The position numbers were made by a program, and so were the translations under genes. Source: Gemmataceae bacterium (GTDB lineage: Bacteria; Planctomycetota; Planctomycetia; Gemmatales; Gemmataceae). From it: 55,021 bases of DNA. Below the pieces are notes generated by a model. That model worked only from the letters and a program-made list of their open reading frames with translations, was not told the DNA's origin and did not search any database. Positions 8,655 to 21,036 of the stretch are shown here, in pieces (the first letter of the stretch is position 1; each line of letters begins with the position of its first letter). The DNA is taken from positions 1 to 55,021 of the forward strand of contig JAKEET010000018.1 of assembly GCA_022616435.1 (NCBI GenBank), given 5' to 3'.

Positions 8655-9925
8655 ACGTGACGCGGGCCGGCAACGTCTTCACGATCAGCTTCCACGGCAA
8701 GTTCTTCGCGTTCAACCAGCCGTCGCTGGGGGCCCTGGGCATGGCCGGGACCAACGCCATGGTGCTGACGACGGTGCAAGGCGCCGGCGCCACCATCGTG
8801 GTCGACGGCGCCGCCCTGGAACTGCAAGGCGGCATCACGGTCGGCGGCGAGTCGCTGCTGATTGAGGGACGGGGCCCCGCCCAGGTCTCGAATGTCCCCG
8901 AGGAGTGGTTCAACATCGGGCCCAACCCGATCAACAACGCCCAAACCGCGGGCAACCAGGCGGTCACCGGCCGCGTGACCGGCGTCGTGACCGACTTCAC
9001 CGATTCGAACGTGATCTACATCGCCACGGCGGGCGGCGGCGTGTGGAAGACCAAGGACGGCGGCAAGAGCTGGCTGCCGCTCTTCGATCTGCAAAACGGC
9101 GCCGACGAGCAGCAAACCGTCACGGTCAACGGGACGGGGACGTTCACCCTCACGTTCATGGACCTGGCGGGCGCCAGCGACACCACGGTTCCGTTGCCCA
9201 CCACGGCCAGCGCGCAGGACCTGCAGACGGCGCTCAACCGCCTGTCCACCATCGGCGGCAACGACGGCTCCGTGGTCGTCTCCCGCACCGGCAACGTCTT
9301 CACCATCACGTTCCAGGGCAACCTCGGGGCCGTCAATCAGCCGATCCTGACCGCGGGGCCGACCGACCCGGTCACGGTGGCCACGATTGCCGACGGCCTC
9401 ACCGCCGACGACCCGTTGTACGTCGGCGCCATCGCCATGGACCCGACCGACCCGCGCATCATCTACATCGGCACCGGCGAGACCAACAACTCGATCGACT
9501 CCTTCTACGGCAGCGGCATCTACCGGACGATCGATTCGGGCAAGACCTGGACGCTGGTCTCCAACAACGCGATCGAGACGATCACCGTCCTGGGCGTGGG
9601 GGGCACGTTCGACTTCGCGTTCAAGGGGGTCGTCGGGAACACGCTCAACGTCCTGGACTTCCCGACGGCGGCCGACATCGACGCGGAGCTCGAAGGCCTG
9701 TCGACGATCGGGATGGGCAATGTGCAAGTCACGTCGCCGGTCAACGACAACAACGTGCAAGTGGTGACGTCCACCGGAGGCGCCGGGACGTTCACGTTGA
9801 CCTTCGACGGCGCGACCACCGCCGCCATCAACTGGAACTCCACCGCCGCCCAGGTGCAAACCGCGCTGGCGGGCCTGGCGACGGTCGGCGGCGCAACGGC
9901 CCGCACACCTTGGACCATGCCTTGA
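8651..9925 (+). pseudogene. Giant surface protein, fragment 2 (BNR/Asp-box region with inserted modules)
   Basis: This continues fragment 1 in the next frame from 8651. It begins inside an inserted beta module (SVNVTRAGNVFTISFHGKF) and ends a PATR unit (GAALELQGGITVGGESLLI). It then enters a propeller of BNR/Asp-box type: VWKTKDGGKSW, YIGTGETNNSIDSFYGSGI, YRTIDSGKTW. Three further copies of the EVQTVT...TIGG module interrupt the propeller loops. The frame ends at 9925. The text resumes one frame back as NGPHTLDHALTRDAQGRLLV, so a single base is missing near 9892-9897. Not a gene by itself: it has no signal sequence and no plausible start. Confidence 0.7.
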
Positions 9926-12702
9926 CGCGCGACGCCCAGGGCCGGCTGCTGGTCGGCACCGACGGCGGCGTCTGGCGCCGCGAAACCAACGGCAACTGGA
10001 CCAACCTCAACGGCAACCTCGGCGTCGCCCAGATCAACGGCGTCGCCGGCCATCCGACCGACCTCAAGATCGCCTATGCCGGCGCCCAGTCCAACGGCGC
10101 CCTGCAATTCACCAACAATCTGAACTGGGCCTACCTCGACGACAAGACCGCCGGCCAGACGTTCAACAGCGGCGGCGGTCAGGTCCGTGTCGACCCGAAC
10201 GATCCGAACAACGTCTACTACGTCGAGCTGCGCACCGGCGGCAACGCGATCATTCGCCGCTCGCTGAGCGGCGGTGCTCCGGGAACGTGGACGACGCTGC
10301 CGGTCAACACCTTCCGCACCGTGGCGCCGCTGGTCCTGGACAGCATCCTGACCACGCGCTTGCTGGTCGGCGGCTCCACTCTGCAAGAGTCGTTCAACCA
10401 GGGCAACAGCTGGACCAACCTCAGCGTCCCCCCGGCGTTGCCGTTCGTCTCGGAAATCGGCATCGCCACCTTCCAGGGAGCGTTCCAGGCCGATCCTGTG
10501 TTCAGCCAGAACGCCGACAACGGCAGCAACACCTACGACCCGGACACCATCTACGTCACCGACGGCAACTCGGTCTTCCTGACCAAGAACCACGGCGTAT
10601 CGTGGACCGACCGGACCACCGGCCTCGCCGGCCTGGGCTTCATCGTTGACCTGGAAGTCGATCCGACCCATCGCGACACCGTGTACGCCGTCCGCAACGT
10701 GACCAACGGCGGGGTCTGGCAGACGACCGACGCGGGCCAGAACTGGACGGAAATCACTCACGATCTCCCGAGCGCCCCGGTGTGGAAGGTCGTGCTCGAT
10801 CCGCGCACCAAGGACCTCTACGTCGGCACCGACCTCGGCGTCTACCGCCTGCTGTTCGGCACGACGCACTGGCAGCACTTCGGCAACGGCCTGGCCAACA
10901 CGCAGGTCCGCGACCTGGAGCTGAACCCGGCCACCAACACTCTCCTGGCCGGAACCTATGGCCGCGGCGTCTATCGGCTGTTCCTGGACGACGGCGCCGC
11001 CAACGCCGGCGCCCTGCGCGCCGTCAGCGGCACCTCGATCTGGACCGGACCGGTTTACCTGGCCGGCGACACGACGGTCAGCGCCAAGGGGACGCAGACC
11101 TTGCAGAACGGCAGCGCCACCGCGTCCTTGACCATCGTCGGCATCATCCAGGACGCGCCGGGAACGGCGTCGCCGGGGCGGCTGACCAAGATCGGCCAGG
11201 GCAACGTCATCCTCGCCGGCACGAACACGTACGCCGGCGTCACCGAAGTAGTCGAAGGCGTGCTGATCGTGCAGAATCCGCGGGCGCTGGGCGATCCGGC
11301 GGCGGCCGCCAACACCATCGTCAACGCCGGCACCGCGCTGGAGCTGCAATCCGATCTGGAGCTGGAGCCGATCACGTTGAACGGCGATGGCATCCTGTTC
11401 AACAATCACTTCCAGGGCGCGCTGCGCAACAGCAGCAATTTCAACACGTACACCGGCCCGCTGACCCTGGCCACCAACTCGACCATCGGTGTCGATTCCG
11501 GCAGCCAGCTCACCATCGGCAGCAAGACCGGACTCCTGGGCATCGGCTCGATCGACGACCTGGGCGCCAACTTCACGTTGACCAAGGAGCTGACGGGGAC
11601 GCTGTCGCTGGGCGGGCCCAACGCCTACGGCGGCACGACGTTCGTCAACCAGGGCGCCCTGCAGGTCGAGCACGCCGAGGCGCTGGGCGACGGCGGCGGC
11701 GCGGTCGGCGTCAACGGCACGCTGGTCCGCGACGGCGCGCAACTGCAGATGCACACGCCCACCACCGGAGCGTTCGCCGGCGTCAACGTCGTGGTCGCCG
11801 CCGAAAGCCTGTCGCTGTCGGGCACCGGCATCTTCGGCACCGGCGTCTTGTACAACACCGGCGGCGACAACACCTGGTCGGGGCCGATCCTGCTCGACAT
11901 CCAGCCCGGCCTGGCCCCGGACACGGCCCCGCCCGGCGTGGTCGCCTTCGGCGTCAGCACCGCCGGCGACAGCCTCACGATCAACCCCGCCGCCGGTCTC
12001 ACCGAGACGGCGGCCACCGGCATCAACAAGGTCGGCCCCGGCACGCTGGTGCTGTCCACCGCCAACCATCACACCGGCACGACCTACATCAACAACGGCA
12101 TCGTCAACATCCAGGACTCCGGCGCCCTCGGCACCACGCCGGCCTTCAACGAGATCCAGCGGGTCACGGTGATCGGCCCGATGGTCGGCCCCGGCACGTT
12201 CGACCTGACGCTCAACGGGCAAACGACGGGGCAGCTCGCCTTCGGCGCGCCGGCGACCGGGTTCGGGAGCGTGCAGAACGCCCTCAACGGATTGTCGAGC
12301 ATCGGCGGCGTGGGCGGCAGCGTCAGCGTCGTTCGCACCGGACCCATCGACACCCCGTCGGGCACCCAACTCTGGGTCTACACCGTGACGTTCATCGGCA
12401 CCATGGCCGGCGTCAATCAAAACTTCATGTCGGGCACGGGATCGACGGCATCGACGGACGTGATCGTCACGACCGTGGCGGATGGCAGCATCGGCACTCG
12501 CGTGGCCAACGGAGCGGCCCTGGAGGTTCAGGGCGCCGGCCTGGTCGTGGCCGAGGCGCTGGCGCTCAACGGCGCCGGCGCCGGCAACGCCGGCGCGCTG
12601 CACAACCTGGGCGGCGACAATACCTGGTCGGGCGACGTGTTCTTCCAGAGCAACAGCGCCATCGGCGCCGACGCCGGCACCCAGTTGACCGCGAGCGGCT
12701 AG
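9910..12702 (+). pseudogene. Giant surface protein, fragment 3 (propeller end and PATR repeats)
   Basis: The reading resumes at about 9896; the first start-like codon is the TTG at 9910. Up to about 10985 it completes the propeller (GTDGGVWRRETNGNW, TDAGQNW, LYVGTDLGVYRL, LLAGTYGRGVYRL). It then returns to PATR units with the pattern LTKIGQGNVILAGTNTYAG...VEGVLIVQNPRALG. One more EVQ/IQRVTV module lies at about 12160-12470. It stops at an in-frame TAG (12700-12702, TASG stop VQDPF) with clear PATR sequence on both sides in the same frame. Confidence 0.7.
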
Positions 12703-13821
12703 GTGCAGGATCCCTTCGTTGTCCCGGTGCCCGCGGGGGACTTGACCAAGGTCGGTCCGGGCACGGTGGTCTTCCCCAGCGCGAACACCTACAGCGGCAA
12801 TACCTTGGTCAGCGACGGCGTCCTCAACGTTCGCCATGCCGGCGCCCTGGGCCGTCACCGCGAGACGCAGACCATCACCGTCGGCGGCTCGACGAGCGGG
12901 ACGTTCCAGTTGACCTTCAACGGTTCCACGACCGGCAGCCTGGGATTCTTGATTCCCGCGTCGGGCGGCGTGGGACCGTTGGCCAGCGTGGAAAACGCCC
13001 TCAACGCCCTGGGATCGATCGGCGGCGCCAGCGTCAACGTCGTGCGGCGCGGCAACGTCTTCACGGTCAGCTTCAACGGCCCGTTGAGCCCCATCGGCAG
13101 CCAGCGGCTCATGACCGCCGCCGGCGCGGGCGGCACGACCGCGGTCATCGGCTCGGCCTGGGAAGTTCAGACCGTCACGGTCCTGGGCGCCAACGGCACC
13201 TTCGCGCTGCGCTTCGACGGCCAGCAAACGGCGGCCCTGCCTCTGACCGCCACGGCCCTGGACGTCGAGATGGCCCTCGAAGTGCTGTCCACCATCGGCG
13301 CCGGCAACGTGCAGGTGACCAAGACGGCCAACGTCTTCACCATCTTCTTCACCGGCAGCCTGGCCGGCGCCAATCAGAATCAGATCACGGCGGTCGTCAC
13401 CGGCGGCGGCACGGCCCTGGTCGGCACCGTGACCGACGGGCCGGAAGGCACGCTGGTCAGCAACGGCGCCTCCTTGCAAATTCAGGGAAGCGTCACCGTG
13501 CCCGAGGAGCGCTTGACCATCAACGGCTCGGGCACGAGCGGCGAGGGCGCCCTCAACAACGCCGCCGATGACAACACCTGGGCCGGCACGATCACGCTCG
13601 GCAGCAGCTCGGCGATCGGCGTCGCCGCCGCCGGCGACACCCTCACCGTGACCGGCGTCATCACCGACGGCCCCGGCGTCCTCGATGTCACCAAGGTCGG
13701 TCCCGGCACGCTCACCTACCAGGGAACGGCGGACAACACGTATAAGGGCTTACCCAGGTCAACGAGGGAAGATTGCTGCTCGACATGGCGGCCGGCTTCG
13801 TGCCGTTCCAGGGGCACCTGA
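12703..13821 (+). pseudogene. Giant surface protein, fragment 4 (PATR repeats after the TAG)
   Basis: Same frame as fragment 3, directly after the amber codon. It reads a complete PATR unit (LTKVGPGTVVFPSANTYSGN...LNVRHAGALG) and two tandem inserted modules (TQTITVGGSTSG..., VQTVTVLGANG...). The frame degenerates after NTYKGL near 13750. The correct text continues one frame back as QVNEGRLLLDMAAGF, so one base is missing at the TTACCCAGG site. Confidence 0.7.
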
Positions 13822-16800
13822 CGGTCGGCGATAACACGGGCGGCTTCGCGGTCGCGCAGCTCGCCTCCGGCAAGTCGGACCAGATCCCGGACACCGCCTT
13901 GACAACCGTGCTCGGCGACGGCCAGCTCGACCTCAACCACCAGAACGACATCATCATCGAAGTTCACGTGCTGGAAGGCCTGGTCACCACCGGCACCGGC
14001 AGCCTGACCGTCACGGCGATGCTCAATCAGGACGGCGACGTCAACGTCGCCGACGGCCACCTCGCCGTCTCGTTCCTGGACATGGACGACGGCCGGGTGA
14101 CCTTGACCGGTGTGGGCCTGGCCGACGTCTTCAATCTCGACATGACCGGCGGCAGGATCGACCTGGTGGATGCGACGACGGAGCTGACGATCGTCAATGT
14201 CGCGGCCACGGCCAGCAGCGTGCCGGCGTTGATCACCGGGGCCGGAATCGTCGAGCTGGGAACCGTGGCGCGGACGTTCACGGTGGGCAACAACGCGTCC
14301 GTGCCGACCGATCTGCAAGTCACGGCGCCGCTGGTCAGCACGGGCGGCGGGGGCGCGCTCATCAAGGCGGGCGCCGGCACGCTCGAGCTGGACTCCGACG
14401 CCAACAACTACGACGGCGGCACGCGCGTAGACGCCGGCATCCTGCAAGTGGACGGGACCATCGGCAACGTCATGCTCAACGGCGGCACGCTGAGCGGCGA
14501 CGACGGTCCGGGCGCCGGCACGGTCGGCGTCGTCACCACCGGGTCGGGCGGCGCCGTGGCCCCCGGCAACAGCCCCGGGACCCTGCACGTCCAGGGCAAC
14601 GCCACCCTGGACGACACCGTCACCTTCTTCGTCGAGCTCAACGACGGCAGCCCCACCGCCACCGCCGGCGTCGACTACGACCAGCTCCTGGTCAACGGCA
14701 TCATCGACCTCAATCTCGCCGGCATCGACGGCGATCTCGGCGGCAGCGTGGACGTTGGCGACAGCTTCGTGATCATCACGTCCACCAGCGCCGTGCAGGG
14801 CCAGTTCGCGCAAGGGGCCTTCGCGTTCATCGACGGCAACAAGTTCGATATCCAGTACAATCCGCCCAGCCACCCCACCAGCGTGGTGCTGACGCGCATC
14901 AAGAACACCGCGACGGTGGAGGTGATCTCGTCCGCCAATCCCTCGGTGTGGGGACAGAGCGTCGTCTTCACTGCAATCGTGACCCCCGAACCCAACACCG
15001 GCCCGATCGCCGACGGCACGCCCTTTGTGTTCACGATCAGCGGGCCCGGCATCACGGGCTCGGTCGACTTCCCGACGACGCTGACCGGCAGCCAGGCGAC
15101 GTTCGATCCGGTCGCCAGCGGCGTGCTGGCGGGCCAAGGGCTCATCTCGCTGGAAATCGCCCCGTCCGGCGGCGAATACCTGGTGACGGGCACGTTCCTG
15201 GAGACCGACGATTTCTTCGAGGCGCAACACGCGATCTTGCAAGAAGTCCGCAAGGCCAGCACCGAGATCAACGTCGCCTCGTCGCTCAACCCCTCCACGT
15301 TTGGCGAGAACGTGACCTTCACCGCCGACGTGGACATCCTGGCGCCGGGCGGCGCCGTGCCGGGCACCGACAACCTCACCGGCGGCACGGTCACCTTCTT
15401 CCTCGACAGCGTGCCGCAGACGCCGGTCCCGGTCGACAGCGCCGGCATCGCGACCATCGCGTTCCCCTCCTTGACCGTGGGCGGACACTCGATCCGCGCC
15501 TCGTACTCCGGCGACAGCCACTTCAACAGCGCCATGACCACCGGCGACCTGGCGCAGCAGGTCAACAAGGCCGACACCACGACCACGGTCATCGACACGC
15601 CCGACCCGGCCGACCCCGGCCAGAACGTGACCTTCAGCGTCCACGTCGCCTCGAGCTCCGGCGTCCCGACCGGCACCGTGGTCATTACCGACGGCGCCGA
15701 GGTCCAGCGGGTCACCATCAACGGCGCCTCCGGCAACTTCACGCTGACGTTCGGCGGCCACACCACCGCCGTGTCGCTGCCGTTCAACGCCGCCGCCAGC
15801 GCCGTGGAAGACGCGCTCAATCTGTTGCCGTCGATCGGCGGCGTCGACGGGACGGTGGTGGTCGTCAAGAACCTCAACGTCTACACGGTCACGTTCGGGG
15901 GCGCCCTGGCCGGCCAGAACCTGGCGCAGATGACCGCGTCCGGCAGCGCCTTGCCCGCGGTGACCACCGTGTCCAACGGCGGCAATTCGTTTGGCTCGAC
16001 GTCCATCGACGGCAGCGGCGACGCCGCGTTCGAGATTGCCACCCTGCCGCCGGGGGTCCACACGATCTACGTCAACTATCTCGGCGACCTGAACTTCAAT
16101 CCCAGCATCGGCACCACCACGCTGGTCGTTCGCGGCTTCACGACGATGAACGCGTCATCCACGCCCAATCCGTCGAGCGCCGGCCAGCCGGTGGACTTCG
16201 TGGTCAGCGTGGCCGGGGTAGCGCCGTTCACCGCCGTCCCGACCGGCGACGTCGAGTTCTACGCGGGCGCCATCCTCCCCGCCAACCTGATCGGCGCCGG
16301 CGCGCTGGACAGCCTGGGCCAGGCCCGCTTCGACGATTACACCGGCCTGGCCATGGGCACGCACACGATCAACGTTCATTACCTGGGCGACGGCAACTAC
16401 ATTCCCAACACGACCAGCTTCGCGCACCTCGTCAAGGGCGACACCGCGGTCGGCGTCGTCGTGGCGCCGTCGCCGTCGATCTTCGGCCAGCTGATCACCA
16501 TCACGGCCACGGTGAGCGCCGTTTCGCCTGCCTTCGGCGTGCCGACGGGGACGGTCAACTTCTACGACGGACCGGCCATCCCGGCCAACCTGATCGGCTC
16601 GGACACGCTCGACAGCGGCGTCGCCGTCATGGATATCTCGACGTTGGGGATCGCCGTCCACACGATCAACGTCGCGTACCTGGGCGACAGCTCGTTCAAC
16701 GCCGGCGCCGGCTCGGCGTCGCACACGGTGAGAGGCGACACCACCACCACGGTCGTGTCGTCGCTCAACCCCTCCACCTTCGGGGAGCAGGTCACCTTCA

Positions 16801-19800
16801 CCGCTACCGTGAGCCAGACGCAAGGAGCGGCGGTGCCGACCGGGACCGTCGATTTCATCGACGACCTGACGGCGACCGTGTTCGGCGACGACGTGGCGCT
16901 GGTCGACGGCGTCGCCAGCTTTGACTTCAGCGCGCTGTCGGCGGGAACGCACCCGATCCGCGCCGTCTACAACGGCACGACCGCCTTCAATGGCAGCGTC
17001 GGCATCCTGGACCCGCAGCAGGTTGTCAACCAGGCCAGCACGAGCACGGTCCTGGCGTCGCCCACGGCCAATCCGACGGTGTTTGGACAAACCGTCTCCT
17101 TCACCGCCACGGTCAGCGCCGTGGCGCCGGGCGCCGGCACGCCGGGCGGCAGCGTCGATTTCCTCGACGGCACGACGGTGATCGGCGACGACATCCCCTT
17201 GGTCGGCGGCGTGGCCACGCTCGACTTTGCCAACCTGGCGTTCGGCGCGCACCCGAACATCACGGCCCGGTACAACGGGACCAACGACTTCGCCGCCAGC
17301 ACGTCGAACGCGCTGAGCCGCACCGTCAACAAGGCCGACACGACCACGCAGCTCAATTCGACGTTCAACCCGGCCGTGTACGGGCAGACCATGCTGACCG
17401 CGACGGTGACGCCGACGGCGCCCGGCGGCGGCGTGCCGGCCGGCACCGTCACGTTCTTCGTCACCAATCTTGCCACCACCGTGGAAACGACCGTGAGCTT
17501 CACCGGCGGCACGGCCACCTTGTCCCCCACGCTGGACGCGGGGACCTATTCGATCCGGGCCCGCTTCAACGGCAGCAACAACTACAACCTCAGCCCGTTT
17601 TCGAACACGATCAATCCGCAGATCGTCAACAAGGCCGACACGACCACGATCGTATCCACCACCGGCTCGCCGGCGGTCTTCGGCGCCGCCGTCATCCGCG
17701 CCACCGTGGCGGCCGTGGCGCCGGGCGCCGCCACCCCCATCGGCCAGGTCATCTTCCACGTCAGCGGCGGTCCGTCGGCCGGCGACTATCCGGCCACGCT
17801 GTCGGGCGGCGTCGCCGTGCTGCCCGCGACACTCAGCGTCGGCTCGTACACGATCACGGCCGACTATCCGGGCACTCCCAATTTCAACGGCAGCAGCGAC
17901 ACGGCCGGCGTGGCCCAGACGGTCACGGCAGCGAGCACCAGCGTCGCCGTCTCCTCGAATCACAACCCTTCCTTGTTCGGGCAGCCACTGACGTTCACGG
18001 CCACGGTCAGCGCCGTGGCGCCGGGCGCCGGCATCCCGACGGGCACGGTCGATTTCGAGATCGACGGCCTGATCGTGGGCGACGACGTCGCCCTCTCGAA
18101 CGGGCAAGCGACGTTGCCGGCGGTCGTGCTGCCGGTGGCCGGCAGTCCGCACAGCGTGGTTGTCCATTACAGCGGCAGCACGGATTTCAACGCGGCGAGC
18201 GGCTCGCTGAGCGGCGGCCAGGTGGTCAACAAGGCGAACGTGTCGGGCAACCTGCTGACGAATTCCCCCGCGCTCCTGGGCACGACGGTCACCTTCAACG
18301 TCTCCTTCAGTGCCGTTGCACCGGGGGCCGGGACGCCAGGCGGCACCGCCGACCTGTTCATCGACGGCATCGAGCGTATCAGCAACATGAGTCTCGCCGC
18401 GGGCGCCGTCAGCTTCGACGTCACCGATGCCGCGTGGCTGAGCCGGGGCAATCGCAGCGTCTTCGTCCACTACGACGGCGACGCGAACTTCAATGCGGCC
18501 AACAGCAACACGATCGTCCAGAGCATCAAGAGCAACGTGACGGTCACGGTGGATTCGAACAACAATCCGTCGGACTTCGGCGAGCTGGTGAGGTTCACGG
18601 CCACGATCGACGAGGCCGATGGCCCGGACGGCACGCCGAGCGGAACCGTCGATTTCATCATCGACGGCAACACGGTGGCAAGCAATGTGCCGCTCACGGG
18701 CGGCCAGGCGACCTTCGACACGACGTCGATCAACGCCAACGGCAGCCCGCACTCCGTGGCGGTCCACTACGACGGCGACGCCTTCTTCTTCGAAGGCGAC
18801 GGCGGCCCGGCCGGCGGCCAGACGGTGAACCAGGTCGCCACCAGCGTCGCCGTGGCCTCCAGCGCCAATCCGGCCGTGTTCGGCCAGCCGGTGATCATCA
18901 CGGCCGCCATCAGCCGGCTGGTCGCCGGCGCCGGCCAACCCGACGGCACGGCCGACCTGCTGGTGGACGGCATGATCGTGCAAAACGTCAACGTGGTGAA
19001 CGGCGTCGCGGCGTTCGCGGCGCTCACGAACCTGAACGTCGCGGACAGTCCGCACTCCATCCAGGTGGACTACCTGGGGAGCGGGAATTTCATCGTTAGC
19101 TCGAACTCGCTGGACCCCGCCCAGACCGTGAACCAGGTCGCGACCACCACCACCGTCACCGCGTCCCCCCCCAGCCCGTCGGTCGTGGAGCAAAGCGTGA
19201 CGTTCGTCGCCACGGTCGCCGCCCAGGCGCCGAGCGTCGCCGTCCCCACCGGCTTCGTCCGCTTCTTCATCGACGGCGTGCCGCAAACGCCGGATCAGCC
19301 GCTGTCGGGCGGCCAGGCGTCGCTGACGACGAGCAGCCTGGAACTGGGGATGCACACGGTGTCGGCGCAATACCTCGGCACGCCGGACCTGGCGGCGAGC
19401 GCGGACGACCTGAGCCACCAGGTCAATCCCAATCCGGTCGTGTTCACGGTCGTGCCCGCGAGCGTCAAGTCCGGCGCGCCGTTCACGGTGATCGTCCAGG
19501 TTCGCAACGGCGCCGACCCCGACCCGGACTTCAACGGCACGGTCAGCCTCGGCATCGCCGGCGGACCGGCGGGCGGCTTCATCGCCGGCAACGCCACCGT
19601 CAACGCCTCCGGCGGCGTCGCGATCTTCAGCATCGCCCTGCCCAAGGCCGGCGCGTACAACCTGTCGGCCACGGCCAACGGCTTGCCGGCCGTGATCTCG
19701 CCGCCGATCCAGTCCACCGCCCTGGGGCTGGCGGCGGCGGTGACGCCGCGCAGGGTCTTCGTGAATCGGCTGTTCGTCATCAACGCCAGCGCCTTCGATG

Positions 19801-20033
19801 CGACCGGCAGCCTCGCGACCAACTACAACGGCGGGTTCACGCTGTCGATCCTCAGGAAGCCGGCGGGCGCCAGGACCATCGGGCCTCGCTTCGGCGCCCT
19901 CAACGGCGGCTTCGGCCAGCTGTTCCTGCGGGTCAACAAGGCCGGCACGTACCTGTTCCGCCTCAACGGGCCGGACGGCCTCACCGCCACGATCCGCCTC
20001 GTGATCCGCGGCCGCCGCTCGAGCACACGGTAG
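13773..20033 (+). pseudogene. Giant surface protein, fragment 5 (C-terminal Ig-like repeat region)
   Basis: This is the longest intact piece, 2,086 codons. It starts with the last PATR units (GGTRVDAGILQVDG, APGNSPGTLHVQGN). From about 14900 to 19420 there are roughly thirteen Ig-like repeats of Big/Ig-like-3 type, each about 95-100 aa. The pattern is TxVxSSxNPSxFGQxVTFTATVSAVAPGxGxPTGTVDF...LxxGxHxIxAxYxGDxxFN. One EVQRVTINGASG module sits inside an Ig-like unit (15700-15990). The tail (IRGRRSSTR) shows no sorting anchor or beta-barrel. The start given is the first start-like codon (TTG at 13773), but the natural protein begins at 6337. It probably acts as an adhesin or cell-surface structural protein. 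Confidence 0.75.
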
Positions 20034-20064
20034 ACGATGGTTCGATGGTTTGACGACTCGCACG

Positions 20065-20107
20065 AACGCCCCGGCGCGGCTTGCCGCGCCGGGGCGTTGC
20101 TCTTCTG
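20065..20107 (+). terminator. Rho-independent-type terminator of the giant gene
   Basis: A perfect 16-bp inverted repeat (AACGCCCCGGCGCGGC at 20065-20080, complement at 20083-20098) has a 2-base loop and is followed by a T-containing tract (GCTCTTCTG). It lies 32 bp after the giant gene's stop and well before the next gene. Confidence 0.75.
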
Positions 20108-20193
20108 AGCCTCCCTTTTTCCCTTGTCCACGCCGCCGCCGTCGAGTGTAATCCATCGCAACGACTCTTCCGCAACCTTCCCGCAGGTCGTCC

Positions 20194-21012
20194 ATGGCCG
20201 ACTGGTACTGCAAGATCGCCGGCAAGCTGTACGGCCCCTTCGACAACGCCCGGCTGAGGCAAATGGCGGCTGAGGAACGCCTGCATCCCGACGATCTGCT
20301 GCGCGAAGGCCAGGACGGCGACTGGTTTCCGGCCGAGGAGATCGAGAACCTGTTTCCCGAGGCCCGGCCGGCGGCGCGCAGCGGGCGCGACGACCGCGAT
20401 GACGCCGATGACTGGGTCGAACGCGACGACGGCGACGATCTCGACGATCGGCCGCGGCGGCGGCGAAAACGCGGCGCCAAGACGCTCAACTACTACCAGG
20501 TGCTGATGCGCAACCTGCAGGAGCCGGGCAGCTGGACGCAGTACATCGGCTGGACGGCGGTGTTCGAAGGCTTGATGCGCGGCGTCACGGCCTCGATCAT
20601 GATGCTCCGCGCCGGCGCGCTCGACCCCGTCGCCTTCATCGTCTGGACCCTGGTCGGCGCCGTCATGGTCCTGGTCTATTGTCTCGTCGACGCGTTGCTG
20701 TTCGGCGTCGCGTGCGTCGCGCTCGGCGTCCGCCTCGATCCGCGCCGCCACCACGTGCTCGATTTGTTCGGTTACGCCTACGTGGTCGGCCTGGCGTTGA
20801 TGCTGTTCCGCCTGCTCACCGCTTGCGCTCACACGATGGCAGCCGATTTCTGGCTGCTAGTCATCCCGATCGCTCACGGTGTGGTCTTTGGCTACCTGCT
20901 GCAGCACTACTGGGACCTCCCGGCGGGCAAGGCGTACGCGCTCACCGCCATCCGCTTCGTTTATCAAATGCTGGTCGTCGGCGCGTGGCTGTGTTTTCGT
21001 TACCTGGCGTAG
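20194..21012 (+). CDS. GYF_2-domain membrane protein with Yip1-like C-terminus
   Basis: Residues 1-55 form a GYF_2 (DUF4339) domain: WYCKIAGKLYGPF, LHPDDLLREGQDGDWFPAEEI. Proteins with this domain are thought to bind proline-rich or other peptide partners. A charged linker follows (RDDRDDADDW..RPRRRRKRG). Then come about four to five hydrophobic helices (for example VMVLVYCLVDALLFGVACVA and LLVIPIAHGVVFGYLL) resembling the Yip1/DUF membrane region often paired with GYF_2 in planctomycetes. Length is 272 aa with the N-terminus probably cytoplasmic. It starts a same-strand run with the next two genes, 24 bp before the metallohydrolase. Specific role unknown. Confidence 0.8.
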   Translation: MADWYCKIAGKLYGPFDNARLRQMAAEERLHPDDLLREGQDGDWFPAEEIENLFPEARPAARSGRDDRDDADDWVERDDGDDLDDRPRRRRKRGAKTLNYYQVLMRNLQEPGSWTQYIGWTAVFEGLMRGVTASIMMLRAGALDPVAFIVWTLVGAVMVLVYCLVDALLFGVACVALGVRLDPRRHHVLDLFGYAYVVGLALMLFRLLTACAHTMAADFWLLVIPIAHGVVFGYLLQHYWDLPAGKAYALTAIRFVYQMLVVGAWLCFRYLA

Positions 21013-21036
21013 TCGACGACCGCGTGAGGACCTGCG

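Noticed and set aside
8640..8656. Programmed ribosomal frameshift in the giant gene
   Set aside because: Four unrelated junctions, no common slippery heptamer and no consistent downstream structure; simple base loss explains all of them.
12700..12702. TAG as a recoded sense codon
   Set aside because: Other genes here use TAG as a normal stop (moeA, ribD, both ends near the arrays), so recoding is unlikely.
6337..20033. Type V autotransporter
   Set aside because: No C-terminal beta-barrel; the repeats are of autotransporter-associated type but the protein ends in an Ig-like or CARDB-like domain.
16155..20489. Very long minus-strand open frame (over 1,400 codons) opposite the Ig-like repeats
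   Set aside because: Arg/Ala/Gly-rich low-complexity shadow caused by codon bias of the true strand.
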